NCBI GenBank assembly: GCA_900554705.1
Contig: USIH01000005.1
Coordinates: 1 to 36,365 of the forward strand
DNA: 36,365 nt
Reading direction: 5' to 3'
From: an uncultured Eubacteriales bacterium
GTDB lineage: Bacteria > Bacillota > Clostridia > Oscillospirales > Oscillospiraceae
Below are positions 29,601-36,365 of this stretch, one piece after another (position 1 is the first letter of the stretch; every line of letters begins with the position of its first letter). Both the position numbers and the translations under genes were made by a program. The notes below the pieces were generated by a model. The model was not told the origin of the DNA. It saw only the letters and a list, made by a program, of their open reading frames with translations, and searched no databases.

Positions 29601-32600
29601 GAAGGGTGCGGCGGTGCTACAGGATGCGCTGGGCGTGCCAGTCAAGAAGGCCGGAAACAACAATGTTGCGGCGAATCAGACCTTCCGGGAGGCGGAAATG
29701 TCGTACCGGATGGCAAGAAGCACGGCGAAATACGGCGAGGCGGAGATCAACTGGAAAACGCTGCCCCCGACGCAGGAGAGCGCGGACGCGATCATGGTGC
29801 ATCCGGAGGCAAAGACGGCGCTGGAGGAAATCCGCAACAAGCCGTTCACCGGAACCTACGCCGAGCAGACGCGGCAGATCATGCAGCAGCTTAACATCTG
29901 GTGGGCGGCAAACGCGTCGCGCTTTACGCCGGAGGCGGCGAGCATTCAGGTGGAGCGCTGGCGGGCAGAGCATCCGCAGCAGACGGAAGCACCCGCGCAA
30001 ACAGCAGATGTGAACGCACAGGGCGCTGACGTTTCTGATCAGGCGCAAGCATCTGCGGGGATGGAAGCGCAGCCCGCGCCCCGTGTTGACATTACAGACG
30101 ATGGGAATTTCCGCATGGTCGAATACGGCGATACCGACACGCAGAAGCAGATGACGCAGGCGCTCCACGACCAGATGGTCGCGGACGGCGAGGTCGTACA
30201 AATCGAAAGCCGCGAGGACGTTGCGGAGCACTATCCTGACCTTCGGGGCGTAAAAAAACAGGAACGCAACGCGCTCCTGAAGGAGAAAATCGGGGAACTG
30301 AAACGGCAACTGCGGGCATTCCTGCAAACCCTTCGACCGAATACTTATGAATTTGATGTGGATGGGCGCACGTTGGAAGCGCGCATCTACTCCACCGCGA
30401 TTGACGAGGTTACCGTCCGGCTGACAGAGCCAAAGTCCAATATGCTGTACCAATCGGAGGAGATTTTCAACAACGCGCGGTATCTCTACAGTACGCCGGA
30501 CTATGACGGGAATCCGGACGTTTATCGCTGGAACTATTTCTATACGCCTGTGCAAATCGGCGATGAGGTTGTCGGTGTCAGAATTGCGGTTCGCGACCGT
30601 GTCCGCGGCAATGAGAGCCAAATCTACCACTGGGGAATAAAGAGCGACCGACCCTTGGCAGCACATGGGAGCGGAAATCAATCCGGGCCCACTCTTAGCT
30701 CATCAGGTCGGTCTGATAGTAGTGTACCACAGGATGGCGCGGCTGTCAACCCCGTGGGAGAAAACTCCGTCGGTGCAGCGCGAAAAGGCTTTGACCCGTA
30801 CAGCAGTGCAGCCATCGAATACGGCACCATCGAGCCGGGCGAGAATCCGGCGCGGGTGGTGGATGTGCCGAAGAGCATGGACGGACAGACGCGGGTCAGC
30901 ACGGCAGCGGCGCACATCATGGAATCGAAGCTCGTGCCGGACAGCAGGCTGAACACGGTACAGGATCTGATCGTTTCCGGCGAGCTTTCCGATAGCGTGC
31001 GGAGTTTGGATAAGCTGTCAACCGACGCGAAGGCACTGGTTGAACGGGACATTCCCTCTGCGGTAGTCAAATTCGTCTCGGCGGTCGAGCGTGGGAGTGT
31101 TTCCGAAGCGCTCGTTGCGCGGGGCGCTCACCTTCTGAGCGTCGCCGGTGACAGCGACATGACAGCGGCGCAGTATGGGCAGCTCTACACGGCTATGGTT
31201 GATCTGCTGCGCAACACTGGCCGGGCGCTACAGGCGGCGCGGCTCGTGAAGCAGCTCACGCCGGAGGGTCGGATGCTCTGCTTGCAGCAGGCAATTCAAA
31301 ACATCAACGACGCGCGGGCGGAAAATGCGCAGGCGAAAGCCGACCGAATGGCAAGGCGAAAGGAAATCCGCGAAGCGTTCCGTGATGCCGACCGGGCAGA
31401 ACGGGCGAAAGATGCTGCGGTAAACAAGCAGAAAAACGCCGTCGGTTCCGTATCGGAAATTGTCGTTCCGGAAGAGATGTGGCAGGCGTACCGGGAGGCG
31501 ACGACCGACAAGGCGCGGGATGCCGTCATTTCCGACATTCAGAAATACGTCGCAGACCAGATCCCTTCGACGCTCTACGACAAGTGGACGGCGCTGCGGT
31601 ATCTGAATATGCTCGGCAATTTCAAAACGCAGATTCGGAACATCGCTTCCAACACGGGAGCGGCGCTGCTGTACACCGCAAAGAACCGCGTGAAGGCGCT
31701 GGTCGAAGTACCGGTTTACGGAATTTCCAAGGCTTTGAACCGGGCAACCGACGGCAAGGTTGCGGAATACGAGCGCACTTCCCCGCTTACCCCTGCTTCT
31801 GTTGCTGACCCGATGCTTTTCGGGCAGTCTTGGAAGGACTACACGCAGTTCAAGGACGAAATTCTCGGCGACACGAAGTTCAAGGAGAATCTGCGCGGGC
31901 AGTACGCAAGAGAAATCGAGGCGAAACGCCAAATCTGGAAGCTCAACGGGCAGTGGGGAACAAAAGAGGACAGCAACACTGCGGCAAAGGCGATCCGGAA
32001 ATCTGCGGAAACAGGGATGGCGCTGCTGCGCGGATATGACAAGGTAACGAGTTTTGCAATGGAGCAGGGCGACGCGATCTTCGGGCGGTTTGCCTATGCA
32101 CAGGCGCTTTCCGGCTACCTTCGCGCAAACGGGGTCAAGAGCAGCACGTTTGAAAATGTCGATGCGGAGCTGATGAACCGTGCGCGGGCTTATGCCATCC
32201 AGCAGGCGCAGGAGGCGACCTTCCGCGACACGAACTTGGTTTCTACCTACGTCAGCGGCTTTGACCGCAATGCGCCAAGGGGCGTGAAAATGTTTACTCG
32301 TGGTCTGTTTGCATTCCGCAAGACACCGGCGAACATTGGCGTGAGAATCGAGCAGTTCTCCCCGCTCGGCGTGCTCAATATGTTCGCGGATATCATCGGA
32401 AAGACATCCGGCTTTGACATCAGCGGCAACGACATTGTGGAAGCGGCGTCAAAAACACTGACCGGCACGGGGCTTCTCTACGCGGGCTTCCTCGCGGCGG
32501 CGAACGGGCTGATCCGCGGCGCGGGCGGCGACGACGACAAGGAGAAAACGCTCGACGAGCTGACAGGCAAGCAGGACTATTCCATCAAAATCGGCGGGAA

Positions 32601-34080
32601 ATGGTATGACATTTCGTGGCTGGCACCTTCGTCCGTGCCGTTCCTGATCGGCGCGAACATCTTCGACATTTCCGAGCGCAACAACGACCCCGGCTTCATT
32701 GAGGCTATGTTTTATATCACCGACCCGATGATTAAAACGTCGATGCTTTCCGGTCTGAACGATGCCATTGACACGATCAAGTGGTCGGATGCTCCGCTGG
32801 AGGATATGGTTATTACCAATCTATTCGGCTATCTGACGCAGGGACTTTCCAACTCCCTGATCCGGCAGGCGGAGCAGGCGGCGAACAAGGAAACGACCTA
32901 CACCTACATTGATGAAGAATCGTGGATGCCCGACATTATGCAGCGCGTCCTCGGCAAATGGTCACAGGGGATCCCCGGCTGGGATTACAATCAGGCGGTC
33001 ATGGTGGACGAGCTGGGGCGCACGGTGGACAAGGGGGAAACGGCGGAGCGCATTTTCAACGCGTTCTTCAATCCGGCGTACTACTCCGAGGAGGCGCAGA
33101 ATCCAGTCGTGGACGAGCTGCAATACCTTTACGAGCTGACGCAGGCAGACCCCACGCTCAGCGAAATCAACGTCGTGCCGCGCTGGGGCGAAAAGTCCTA
33201 TTCCTACAGGGACAAGAGCGGGAAGAAGGTCACCGTCCGCTTTACCGCCGAGCAGTACGAGGAGTATTCCATCACGCGCGGGACGGCGATCACGGCGATG
33301 CTGACCGACCTGTTCAAATCGCAGACCTACAACGAAATGACGGACGAGGAAAAGGCAAAGGCGGTGCAGAGCGTTATCCAAACGGCGACGCTGTATGCCA
33401 AGGCGGAATCCAAGACCGGCTATGTTTACCAGAAGGGCGAGAACAAGCTGCTGGATTTGGCGTTCGACGCGAAGCTGCCTGCCTCTGAGGTGTTCCAAGC
33501 AAAGGCATATCGGGACGATCTGAACGAAATGGACGCTTCGGCAAACGTCAAGATGTCGCACTTCGACAATTATGTTTCCCACAAGGGATGGACAGACGCG
33601 CAGAAGAAGGCGGTGCTGGAGGCTTACGGCTCGTTCTCTACGACGATGCGCGGCGACACGGACCGATACGACGAGCTGACGGAGTACATCGGCAAGGACA
33701 AGGCGCTGACCGTTGTGGATGGCGTTGGAAAGCTGGAGCCGATCGGCGACGCGAAGCAGGTTTCCGACGCACAGAGAATCCGCGCAATTGCGAAAATGCC
33801 GCTTTCCGATCAGGAGAAGTGGGACGCATTTGCGGTGTATCGTGACGACGACTGGCGCATTGCGTTCTTCCGCAAGGCAGAGATCAACCCGTCGGTGTAT
33901 GCGGCGTATCTGGAAGCGGCGCCGGAATACCGTCTGACGGCGGATGGGAAGAAGTCGAGCGCTTGGAACAAAACAACCATCTGGAACTGGCTGCGGACGA
34001 CGGAGTATTCCTACGCCGTGCGGCAGAAGGTCGCGCAGATCGCGCTGATGGACAAGCCGAAGGAGGACGGGAAGAAATGA
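26647..34080 (+). CDS. Giant virion-internal/ejection protein with polyvalent-type domains
   Basis: 2,477 aa, the largest gene here. Residues 1-640 are coiled coil with short folded blocks. Three hydrophobic segments lie near 670-715, 731-750 and 821-840 (LPALALAAPVAPVAGALGAS; TTLSVLLLTGATNLVTVG), possibly membrane-crossing during ejection. About 1150-1345 is a domain with YFYTPVQIGDEVVGVRIAVR that resembles accessory domains of phage polyvalent proteins, followed by a linker SVGAARKGFDPYSSAAIEYG seen in that group. The C-terminal 850 residues (GNFKTQIRNIASNTGAALLY ... SSVPFLIGANIF) are helical with further hydrophobic stretches. No polymerase or lytic active site is identified. Confidence 0.65.
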   Translation: MSKSWEEYVAEQQQKQSAGGERIAAGALRPRNDRTGGASGSWEQFVQRMQSGQPTASDSAIYQKSGMDALRKDAHTLTGGLTHYFKNKHTANAIDPQYRQKTRAMLDAIANERKYFDYYKDSFTAEDLQKYTAELDEYEAQLKAYDGYFGNGYGRATDKNSAIWGSGYSALSSGLTSFDKDVRGLMQGGRVVTDEAKTSLQRKQQALSSRLSATKRYMEQNAALFTPQERKQWQDEFSRYESYLNGVGSYLTSGQLGMTNPLTGKTVPVPNGGLTLEQDRQQREAVQQKITSVIDSFSNAGKLGITAKNAKEIAEGSRSGVERGNREIARLEQQRAEMEQQLKAMPDSEWQAKNALVQQMQEVDSQIEAKKRSLSNMEKRAAAAEAVLTIDTRGKDIQMSMEASVKRQKELEAQLKQARIPKGRRDGNEWVSEPVDEAEVARLESEIAKEKQQQKLAERRQKELAEFSAAADYYKYYSLKNNEDFKEKSRPLPDVYKHNPKGISDLEQFGYHMAATFNNVSSDQLMQEPIYGYINAMQGRKDAIKKHYAYGTGERDSLESYDYMTADERHIFNYLWATEGKGPAMAFLDTLKPTLDYRHGSADAEEDNGWLIDDLWNPMQRGLRSTARNVGAWFSGEELSTLPWEYETAIRAENAGPLERSVINAASSFGQMLPALALAAPVAPVAGALGASATAAGLLSGGVGAGVTWLTSGAGAYQEGLRQGMSEGQARSYGVLVGASEGLLQFALSGIPGIKGWGVEQYGERAAGKVASALKRTAIKYGASIAGEEIEEHLQNYLEPLFVTMLTGKDYDAPGWDEFVDTTLSVLLLTGATNLVTVGSTLKNERAEVEQIKAAQAQFALAALSFDESSPVHAMGEKVAAALDNKKFLTGQEFRAMLQEAGADQATVDRINKGAFTAEDAEQVAQMAQEAAKRLRTERFERNYTEGTEAWSKERASAAAEVLYRVWNGENVRNADIQKLRLNTEKGAAVLQDALGVPVKKAGNNNVAANQTFREAEMSYRMARSTAKYGEAEINWKTLPPTQESADAIMVHPEAKTALEEIRNKPFTGTYAEQTRQIMQQLNIWWAANASRFTPEAASIQVERWRAEHPQQTEAPAQTADVNAQGADVSDQAQASAGMEAQPAPRVDITDDGNFRMVEYGDTDTQKQMTQALHDQMVADGEVVQIESREDVAEHYPDLRGVKKQERNALLKEKIGELKRQLRAFLQTLRPNTYEFDVDGRTLEARIYSTAIDEVTVRLTEPKSNMLYQSEEIFNNARYLYSTPDYDGNPDVYRWNYFYTPVQIGDEVVGVRIAVRDRVRGNESQIYHWGIKSDRPLAAHGSGNQSGPTLSSSGRSDSSVPQDGAAVNPVGENSVGAARKGFDPYSSAAIEYGTIEPGENPARVVDVPKSMDGQTRVSTAAAHIMESKLVPDSRLNTVQDLIVSGELSDSVRSLDKLSTDAKALVERDIPSAVVKFVSAVERGSVSEALVARGAHLLSVAGDSDMTAAQYGQLYTAMVDLLRNTGRALQAARLVKQLTPEGRMLCLQQAIQNINDARAENAQAKADRMARRKEIREAFRDADRAERAKDAAVNKQKNAVGSVSEIVVPEEMWQAYREATTDKARDAVISDIQKYVADQIPSTLYDKWTALRYLNMLGNFKTQIRNIASNTGAALLYTAKNRVKALVEVPVYGISKALNRATDGKVAEYERTSPLTPASVADPMLFGQSWKDYTQFKDEILGDTKFKENLRGQYAREIEAKRQIWKLNGQWGTKEDSNTAAKAIRKSAETGMALLRGYDKVTSFAMEQGDAIFGRFAYAQALSGYLRANGVKSSTFENVDAELMNRARAYAIQQAQEATFRDTNLVSTYVSGFDRNAPRGVKMFTRGLFAFRKTPANIGVRIEQFSPLGVLNMFADIIGKTSGFDISGNDIVEAASKTLTGTGLLYAGFLAAANGLIRGAGGDDDKEKTLDELTGKQDYSIKIGGKWYDISWLAPSSVPFLIGANIFDISERNNDPGFIEAMFYITDPMIKTSMLSGLNDAIDTIKWSDAPLEDMVITNLFGYLTQGLSNSLIRQAEQAANKETTYTYIDEESWMPDIMQRVLGKWSQGIPGWDYNQAVMVDELGRTVDKGETAERIFNAFFNPAYYSEEAQNPVVDELQYLYELTQADPTLSEINVVPRWGEKSYSYRDKSGKKVTVRFTAEQYEEYSITRGTAITAMLTDLFKSQTYNEMTDEEKAKAVQSVIQTATLYAKAESKTGYVYQKGENKLLDLAFDAKLPASEVFQAKAYRDDLNEMDASANVKMSHFDNYVSHKGWTDAQKKAVLEAYGSFSTTMRGDTDRYDELTEYIGKDKALTVVDGVGKLEPIGDAKQVSDAQRIRAIAKMPLSDQEKWDAFAVYRDDDWRIAFFRKAEINPSVYAAYLEAAPEYRLTADGKKSSAWNKTTIWNWLRTTEYSYAVRQKVAQIALMDKPKEDGKK

Positions 34081-34325
34081 GCCCACAGGCGAGATTTTCC
34101 CTCCCCCCTGCCCTCGGCGGGCTGACAACGGCAGAAATGCAGCGGGTGATTCGCCAGGCAAACGTCGGCGCGGAGAATGAAAAAATCGCGCAGCTCTATT
34201 TTGTGGAGCGGCGACCGCAGGTGGACGTTGCAGCGGAGCTGTATCTCGGCCGGGCGACGGTACAGCGAAGGATTCCGGAGATTCTGAATCGGATGGAACG
34301 CGCGTCGGAGAAGATTCTACATTAA
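34077..34325 (+). CDS. Small sigma-like helix-turn-helix protein, 82 aa
   Basis: ATG 34077 overlaps the stop of the giant gene (ATGA), with AGGAGG 10 bases upstream. Residues 30-78 (ENEKIAQLYFVERRPQVDVA, ELYLGRATVQRRIPEILNRM) have the sigma region 4 / transposase-type helix-turn-helix with the recognition helix at ATVQRR. As the last gene of the late operon it could be a late regulator or packaging-related DNA-binding protein. A strong hairpin follows its stop. Confidence 0.7.
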   Translation: MSPQARFSLPPALGGLTTAEMQRVIRQANVGAENEKIAQLYFVERRPQVDVAAELYLGRATVQRRIPEILNRMERASEKILH

Positions 34326-34327
34326 AG

Positions 34328-34356
34328 AAGATGCCGCCCTTCGGGGCGGCATCTTG
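34328..34356. terminator. Convergent hairpin terminator with TTCG loop
   Basis: A perfect 12-bp stem (AAGATGCCGCCC / GGGCGGCATCTT) closed by the stable TTCG tetraloop, 2 bases after the 34325 stop. Leftward, the stem is followed by CTTTAAT. It can serve both the late operon and the leftward antirepressor gene that ends at 34361. Confidence 0.85.
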
Positions 34357-34360
34357 CGGG

Positions 34361-35092
34361 TCATCCAATCATGAGTAAGCGGAAGGTTTCTCTTCCTTTT
34401 GGTGTGATGAGTGTCTGCGTTCCGCTCCACTGCGTTTTGTCGTTGTAGCTCTCCTTCAGCTCAAACAAGCCGTCGTTCTTTGCCTCATAGGGCAGGAGCT
34501 TGCCGCGCTTATCGCGGTAGACGTACTTCTTTTCCATCAGGAAGGCAACAAAGCGCTTCGGCGGGATGCCGAGCTGCTTTGCGGTTTCGCGGAAGTTCGT
34601 CAGCGTTCCTCTATCTACGAGTTCATCGAAATACGACGCTTTAGGTTGCATAATCTGATTCTGCACCGTCAGGTCAGCAATTCGTGCCTCGCGTTCGGCA
34701 AGCGTTTTCTGCGCGACCATCAACGCCTTTGCCATCAGCTCCTCCGGTGTCAAATTCTCCTGCCCGGCAATGTAGCCGCCGGTCTTGCGGATGCTGGGGA
34801 GGACTTCGGACGTGACCCATTTGCGGAAGGGCTTCGCTTCCGGTTTGTCGCTGCGGAGGATGACGTTGTATAAGCCGGATTCGTTGATGACGGTCATTTC
34901 CTGCTTTCGCCCGATGGAATCGATGAGGTAAGTCTGACTGACCTCATCCCCATCAAGCCGCTGGGTGGTCATTTTGTGGTTGGCAATGTCGAGGATTGCG
35001 CATACATCTTTCAACACAAACCACGGCTCGCCGTTCTTCTGCACGGTGCGGACTTCGTTACCGCCATAGGTAAAGACTTGCAGCTCGTTCAT
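34361..35092 (-). CDS. ant: Antirepressor, BRO-N plus KilAC domains
   Basis: 243 aa. The BRO-N domain spans residues 1-110 (LQVFTYGGNEVRTVQKNGEP WFVLKDVCAILDIAN ... AKPFRKWVTSEVLPSIRKTG) and the KilAC/ANT domain about 130-240 (QNQIMQPKASYFDELVDRGT ... TAKQLGIPPKRFVAFLMEKK). Such proteins inactivate or compete with phage repressors and trigger lytic growth. Its ATG overlaps the stop of the small gene upstream (ATGA), so the two are translationally coupled. It lies downstream of a ribbon-helix-helix gene and a predicted antisense RNA, as ant lies behind arc and sar in P22. Confidence 0.92.
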   Translation of the reverse strand: MNELQVFTYGGNEVRTVQKNGEPWFVLKDVCAILDIANHKMTTQRLDGDEVSQTYLIDSIGRKQEMTVINESGLYNVILRSDKPEAKPFRKWVTSEVLPSIRKTGGYIAGQENLTPEELMAKALMVAQKTLAEREARIADLTVQNQIMQPKASYFDELVDRGTLTNFRETAKQLGIPPKRFVAFLMEKKYVYRDKRGKLLPYEAKNDGLFELKESYNDKTQWSGTQTLITPKGRETFRLLMIG

Positions 35093-35256
35093 GCCTGCAC
35101 CGCCTTTCTGCCGTCGGCGACACCCTGTGCATAGGCATTGTCGAACATATCGGCGAGGACGTTCAGCAGCTCCACAAGGGTCTTGGTCGGCTTCTTGCCG
35201 GTGGTCTGTTCATAGATTTTCGCTTGCTCGGAAGCGTCAAAGTTTTTGTACATCAT
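35089..35256 (-). CDS. Small antirepressor-coupled protein, 55 aa
   Basis: Two consecutive ATGs at 35256 and 35253 follow GGAG (AAAAGGAGTATTT). The product (MMYKNFDASEQAKIYEQTTG ... TLVELLNVLADMFDNAYAQG) is helical and acidic at one end, basic at the other. It ends in TGA overlapping the antirepressor start. Similar short genes immediately before antirepressors are common in Firmicute phages and may assist or restrain Ant. No motif is recognised. Confidence 0.75.
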   Translation of the reverse strand: MMYKNFDASEQAKIYEQTTGKKPTKTLVELLNVLADMFDNAYAQGVADGRKAVQA

Positions 35257-35280
35257 AAATACTCCTTTTCAAAACAATGT

Positions 35281-35309
35281 TTGACAAGGAAGCCTATCCG
35301 ATGTATAAT
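35281..35309 (+). promoter_or_regulatory. Consensus promoter for an antisense RNA
   Basis: TTGACA (35281-35286), exactly 17 bp, TATAAT (35304-35309) on the plus strand, opposite to all nearby genes. An inverted repeat brackets the -10: GGAA-CCTATCCG (35288-35300) with CGGATAGG-TTCC (35315-35328). Confidence 0.85.
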
Positions 35310-35315
35310 GATTTC

Positions 35316-35385
35316 GGATAGGGTTTCCTGTCCTGCTTTTCGGGCGTCCACATCTTCTTGGTCGGAGGGTGGGCGCTCTTTTTAT
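35316..35385 (+). ncRNA. Predicted antisense RNA (sar-like), about 70 nt
   Basis: Starts from the promoter at 35281-35309 and ends at a hairpin, GGGCGTCC (35342-35349) with GGGCGCTC (35371-35378), two G-U pairs, followed by TTTTTATTT. The G-U pairs become A-C mismatches on the other strand, so the terminator works only in this direction. It is complementary to the mRNA region between the ribbon-helix-helix gene and the 55-aa gene and reaches the stop of the former, the same geometry as sar RNA between arc and ant of P22. Confidence 0.65.
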
Positions 35386-35552
35386 TTGACCTTCGCATAA
35401 ACCTCTCGGATTCCCTGACGGATAACGTCCGCTTTTGTCATTCCTGTCTTTTTGCAGCAGATTTCAAGAATACGAACATCTTCGTCGGACATCCGGATGC
35501 GCGTTTCGTGCGTCTTTGGGTTTAACGTCGGTCTTCCGGTTTTCGGGGACAT
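35382..35552 (-). CDS. Ribbon-helix-helix repressor (Arc-like), 56 aa
   Basis: ATG 35552 follows GTGAGGTGAGAAA. The product (MSPKTGRPTLNPKTHETRIR, MSDEDVRILEICCKKTGMTK, ADVIRQGIREVYAKVK) is a standard ribbon-helix-helix: strand THETRIRMS, helix DEDVRILEICCKKTG, helix TKADVIRQGIREVY. Such dimers bind inverted repeats. One (GTGTCACC/GGTGACAC) flanks the -10 of its own promoter, indicating self-repression and, through readthrough, control of the antirepressor. Its size and place match Arc of P22. Confidence 0.88.
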   Translation of the reverse strand: MSPKTGRPTLNPKTHETRIRMSDEDVRILEICCKKTGMTKADVIRQGIREVYAKVK

Positions 35553-35569
35553 TTTCTCACCTCACTTTC

Positions 35570-35614
35570 GTGTCACCGTAATTACATTATAGTATTGGTG
35601 ACACAAAACGTCAA
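35570..35614 (-). promoter_or_regulatory. Promoter and operator of the ribbon-helix-helix/antirepressor operon
   Basis: Minus strand TTGACG (35609-35614), 17-bp spacer, TATAAT (35586-35591). Inverted 8-bp sites GTGTCACC (35570-35577) and GGTGACAC (35597-35604) flank the -10, the natural operator for the encoded ribbon-helix-helix protein. Confidence 0.85.
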
Positions 35615-35624
35615 GCCTTTTCGT

Positions 35625-35680
35625 CCCGTCGATTTGCACGTATTTTCGCCCCGAAATTTGTGCAAAACGACGGGGCTTTT
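35625..35680 (+). terminator. Alternative hairpins, possible terminator/attenuator
   Basis: CCCGTCGATTTGCAC (35625-35639) pairs with GTGCAAAACGACGGG (35660-35674), one mismatch. Alternatively GCCCCG (35648-35653) pairs with CGGGGC (35671-35676) right before TTTTCT. The two foldings exclude each other. Rightward RNA could end here, separating the immunity region from the last gene. Confidence 0.5.
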
Positions 35681-35784
35681 CTATGGGCAGAAGTGATGCA
35701 CAAATGAGGCACAGCAGGAGCAGAAACACGGTATGCTGAAACCATGAGGTGGCCACCTTAAATAATTTTACGGAGGGTACACAC

Positions 35785-36342
35785 ATGGTAGAAGTTGAGA
35801 AGAGCTATGCCTCGAAGGGCGTGGCGGGTACGGCGCTTGGCCTCGGCATCGGCGGTGCGGCTCTGGGTCTGCTGAACGGCGGGCTGGGTTTGTTCGGCGG
35901 TCGTGCTGCAACGTGCAGCGAGAATATGCCGGTCAGCCGCTACGATCAGGAGCAGCAGGCGAAGATCGCGAAGCTGGAAGCGGATGTCGCGCTCAGAGAT
36001 GCGAACACCTACGGCGACAAGAAGATGCTGGAAATGTATCAGTACATCGACAGTCAGCTCAAGGACATTCGCAGCACGATCGGCCAGCAGGCGGTCAACA
36101 ACCAGCGCACCGAGGACAGCTTTGTGCTGGTGCGGCAGGATGTCGCGTCGATCAAGCAGGAGTGCATGAGTGCGGTCGCGCAGGAGGCGGAACGTCGCTG
36201 CTGCGGCGACAACAGCATCGTGACGTATGCGAACGCGACCTTTTATCCGAAGATGGTCGCCGACGTTACCACCGGCACGGGAACCACAGCGCAGACGCTC
36301 TACAACCCGCTCCCGAAGTGCGGCGGGTGCTGCTGCAACTAA
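35785..36342 (+). CDS. Gly/Ala-rich conserved gut-phage protein, 185 aa
   Basis: An earlier in-frame start exists at 35749, but ATG 35785 follows CGGAGGGTACACAC and begins the conserved sequence (MVEVEKSYASKGVAGTALGL). The first 45 residues are Gly/Ala/Leu-rich (GLGIGGAALGLLNGGLGLFG), long enough to span a membrane. Residues 46-140 form a coiled coil (QEQQAKIAKLEADVALRDAN) and the end is cysteine-rich (CGGCCCN). I recognise the type as frequent in gut Clostridia phages and prophages, without a known function. Confidence 0.75.
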   Translation: MVEVEKSYASKGVAGTALGLGIGGAALGLLNGGLGLFGGRAATCSENMPVSRYDQEQQAKIAKLEADVALRDANTYGDKKMLEMYQYIDSQLKDIRSTIGQQAVNNQRTEDSFVLVRQDVASIKQECMSAVAQEAERRCCGDNSIVTYANATFYPKMVADVTTGTGTTAQTLYNPLPKCGGCCCN

Positions 36343-36365
36343 GGCCAAAAAGGGGCGGCAGTAGC

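Noticed and set aside
35683..35739. 18-codon frame before the last gene
   Set aside because: No ribosome site and low-complexity basic product.

Overview
This window looks like the genome, or nearly all of it, of a short-tailed (podovirus-like) tailed phage infecting a gut Firmicute. The evidence for a podovirus is a P22-like portal, scaffold and coat proteins, a head-tail adaptor, a hub-like tail protein, two probable virion-internal proteins (427 and 2,477 aa), and no tape measure, sheath or baseplate gene. The host guess (Clostridia, Oscillospiraceae-like) is inference. It rests on AGGAGG ribosome binding sites, small protein families common in gut Clostridia phages, and palindromic intergenic elements of a kind I associate with those host genomes. 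No integrase or DNA polymerase is visible. The leftmost gene stays open through base 1 and would stop a few codons into the right end if the ends were joined, so the window may be a circular genome cut at an arbitrary point.

Layout. 1-680: three small genes in mixed orientation. 753-9085: a long rightward early operon of tightly packed, often ATGA-overlapping genes. It holds XRE-type regulators, small zinc-ribbon proteins, a possible annealing protein, two SSBs, a replisome organiser, a DnaC-like helicase loader, a Gly/Tyr-rich repeat protein and a RusA resolvase. It ends at an intrinsic terminator. 9134-10460: a leftward block of four small genes and a tiny membrane peptide that, with a convergent small RNA, forms a probable type I toxin-antitoxin locus. 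Leftward transcription meets a strong terminator embedded inside rusA.

10550-34325: the rightward late region. It opens with a promoter and a 56-bp near-perfect palindrome, then a candidate small terminase, a GC-rich gap, and a stretch of tandem tRNA-like T-loop hairpins. After these come holin and amidase, a pair of hairpins sharing one loop sequence, scaffold, coat protein with an added Ig-like domain, portal, fibre genes, an intein-containing large terminase (displaced far from the small subunit candidate), tail hub, adaptor, and the two virion-internal proteins. 34361-35614: a leftward immunity-like module (ribbon-helix-helix protein, small protein, BRO-N/KilAC antirepressor) with a predicted antisense RNA between the first two genes. 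This closely matches the arc-sar-ant order of phage P22 immI. The last gene is a Gly/Ala-rich protein of a family common in gut phages.

The most unusual content is RNA-level: the immI-like antisense RNA, the type I toxin locus whose antitoxin RNA can pair with the toxin Shine-Dalgarno, the tandem T-loop RNA, the twin hairpins before the scaffold gene, and the 56-bp palindrome. All are read directly from sequence. Their functions are inferred.
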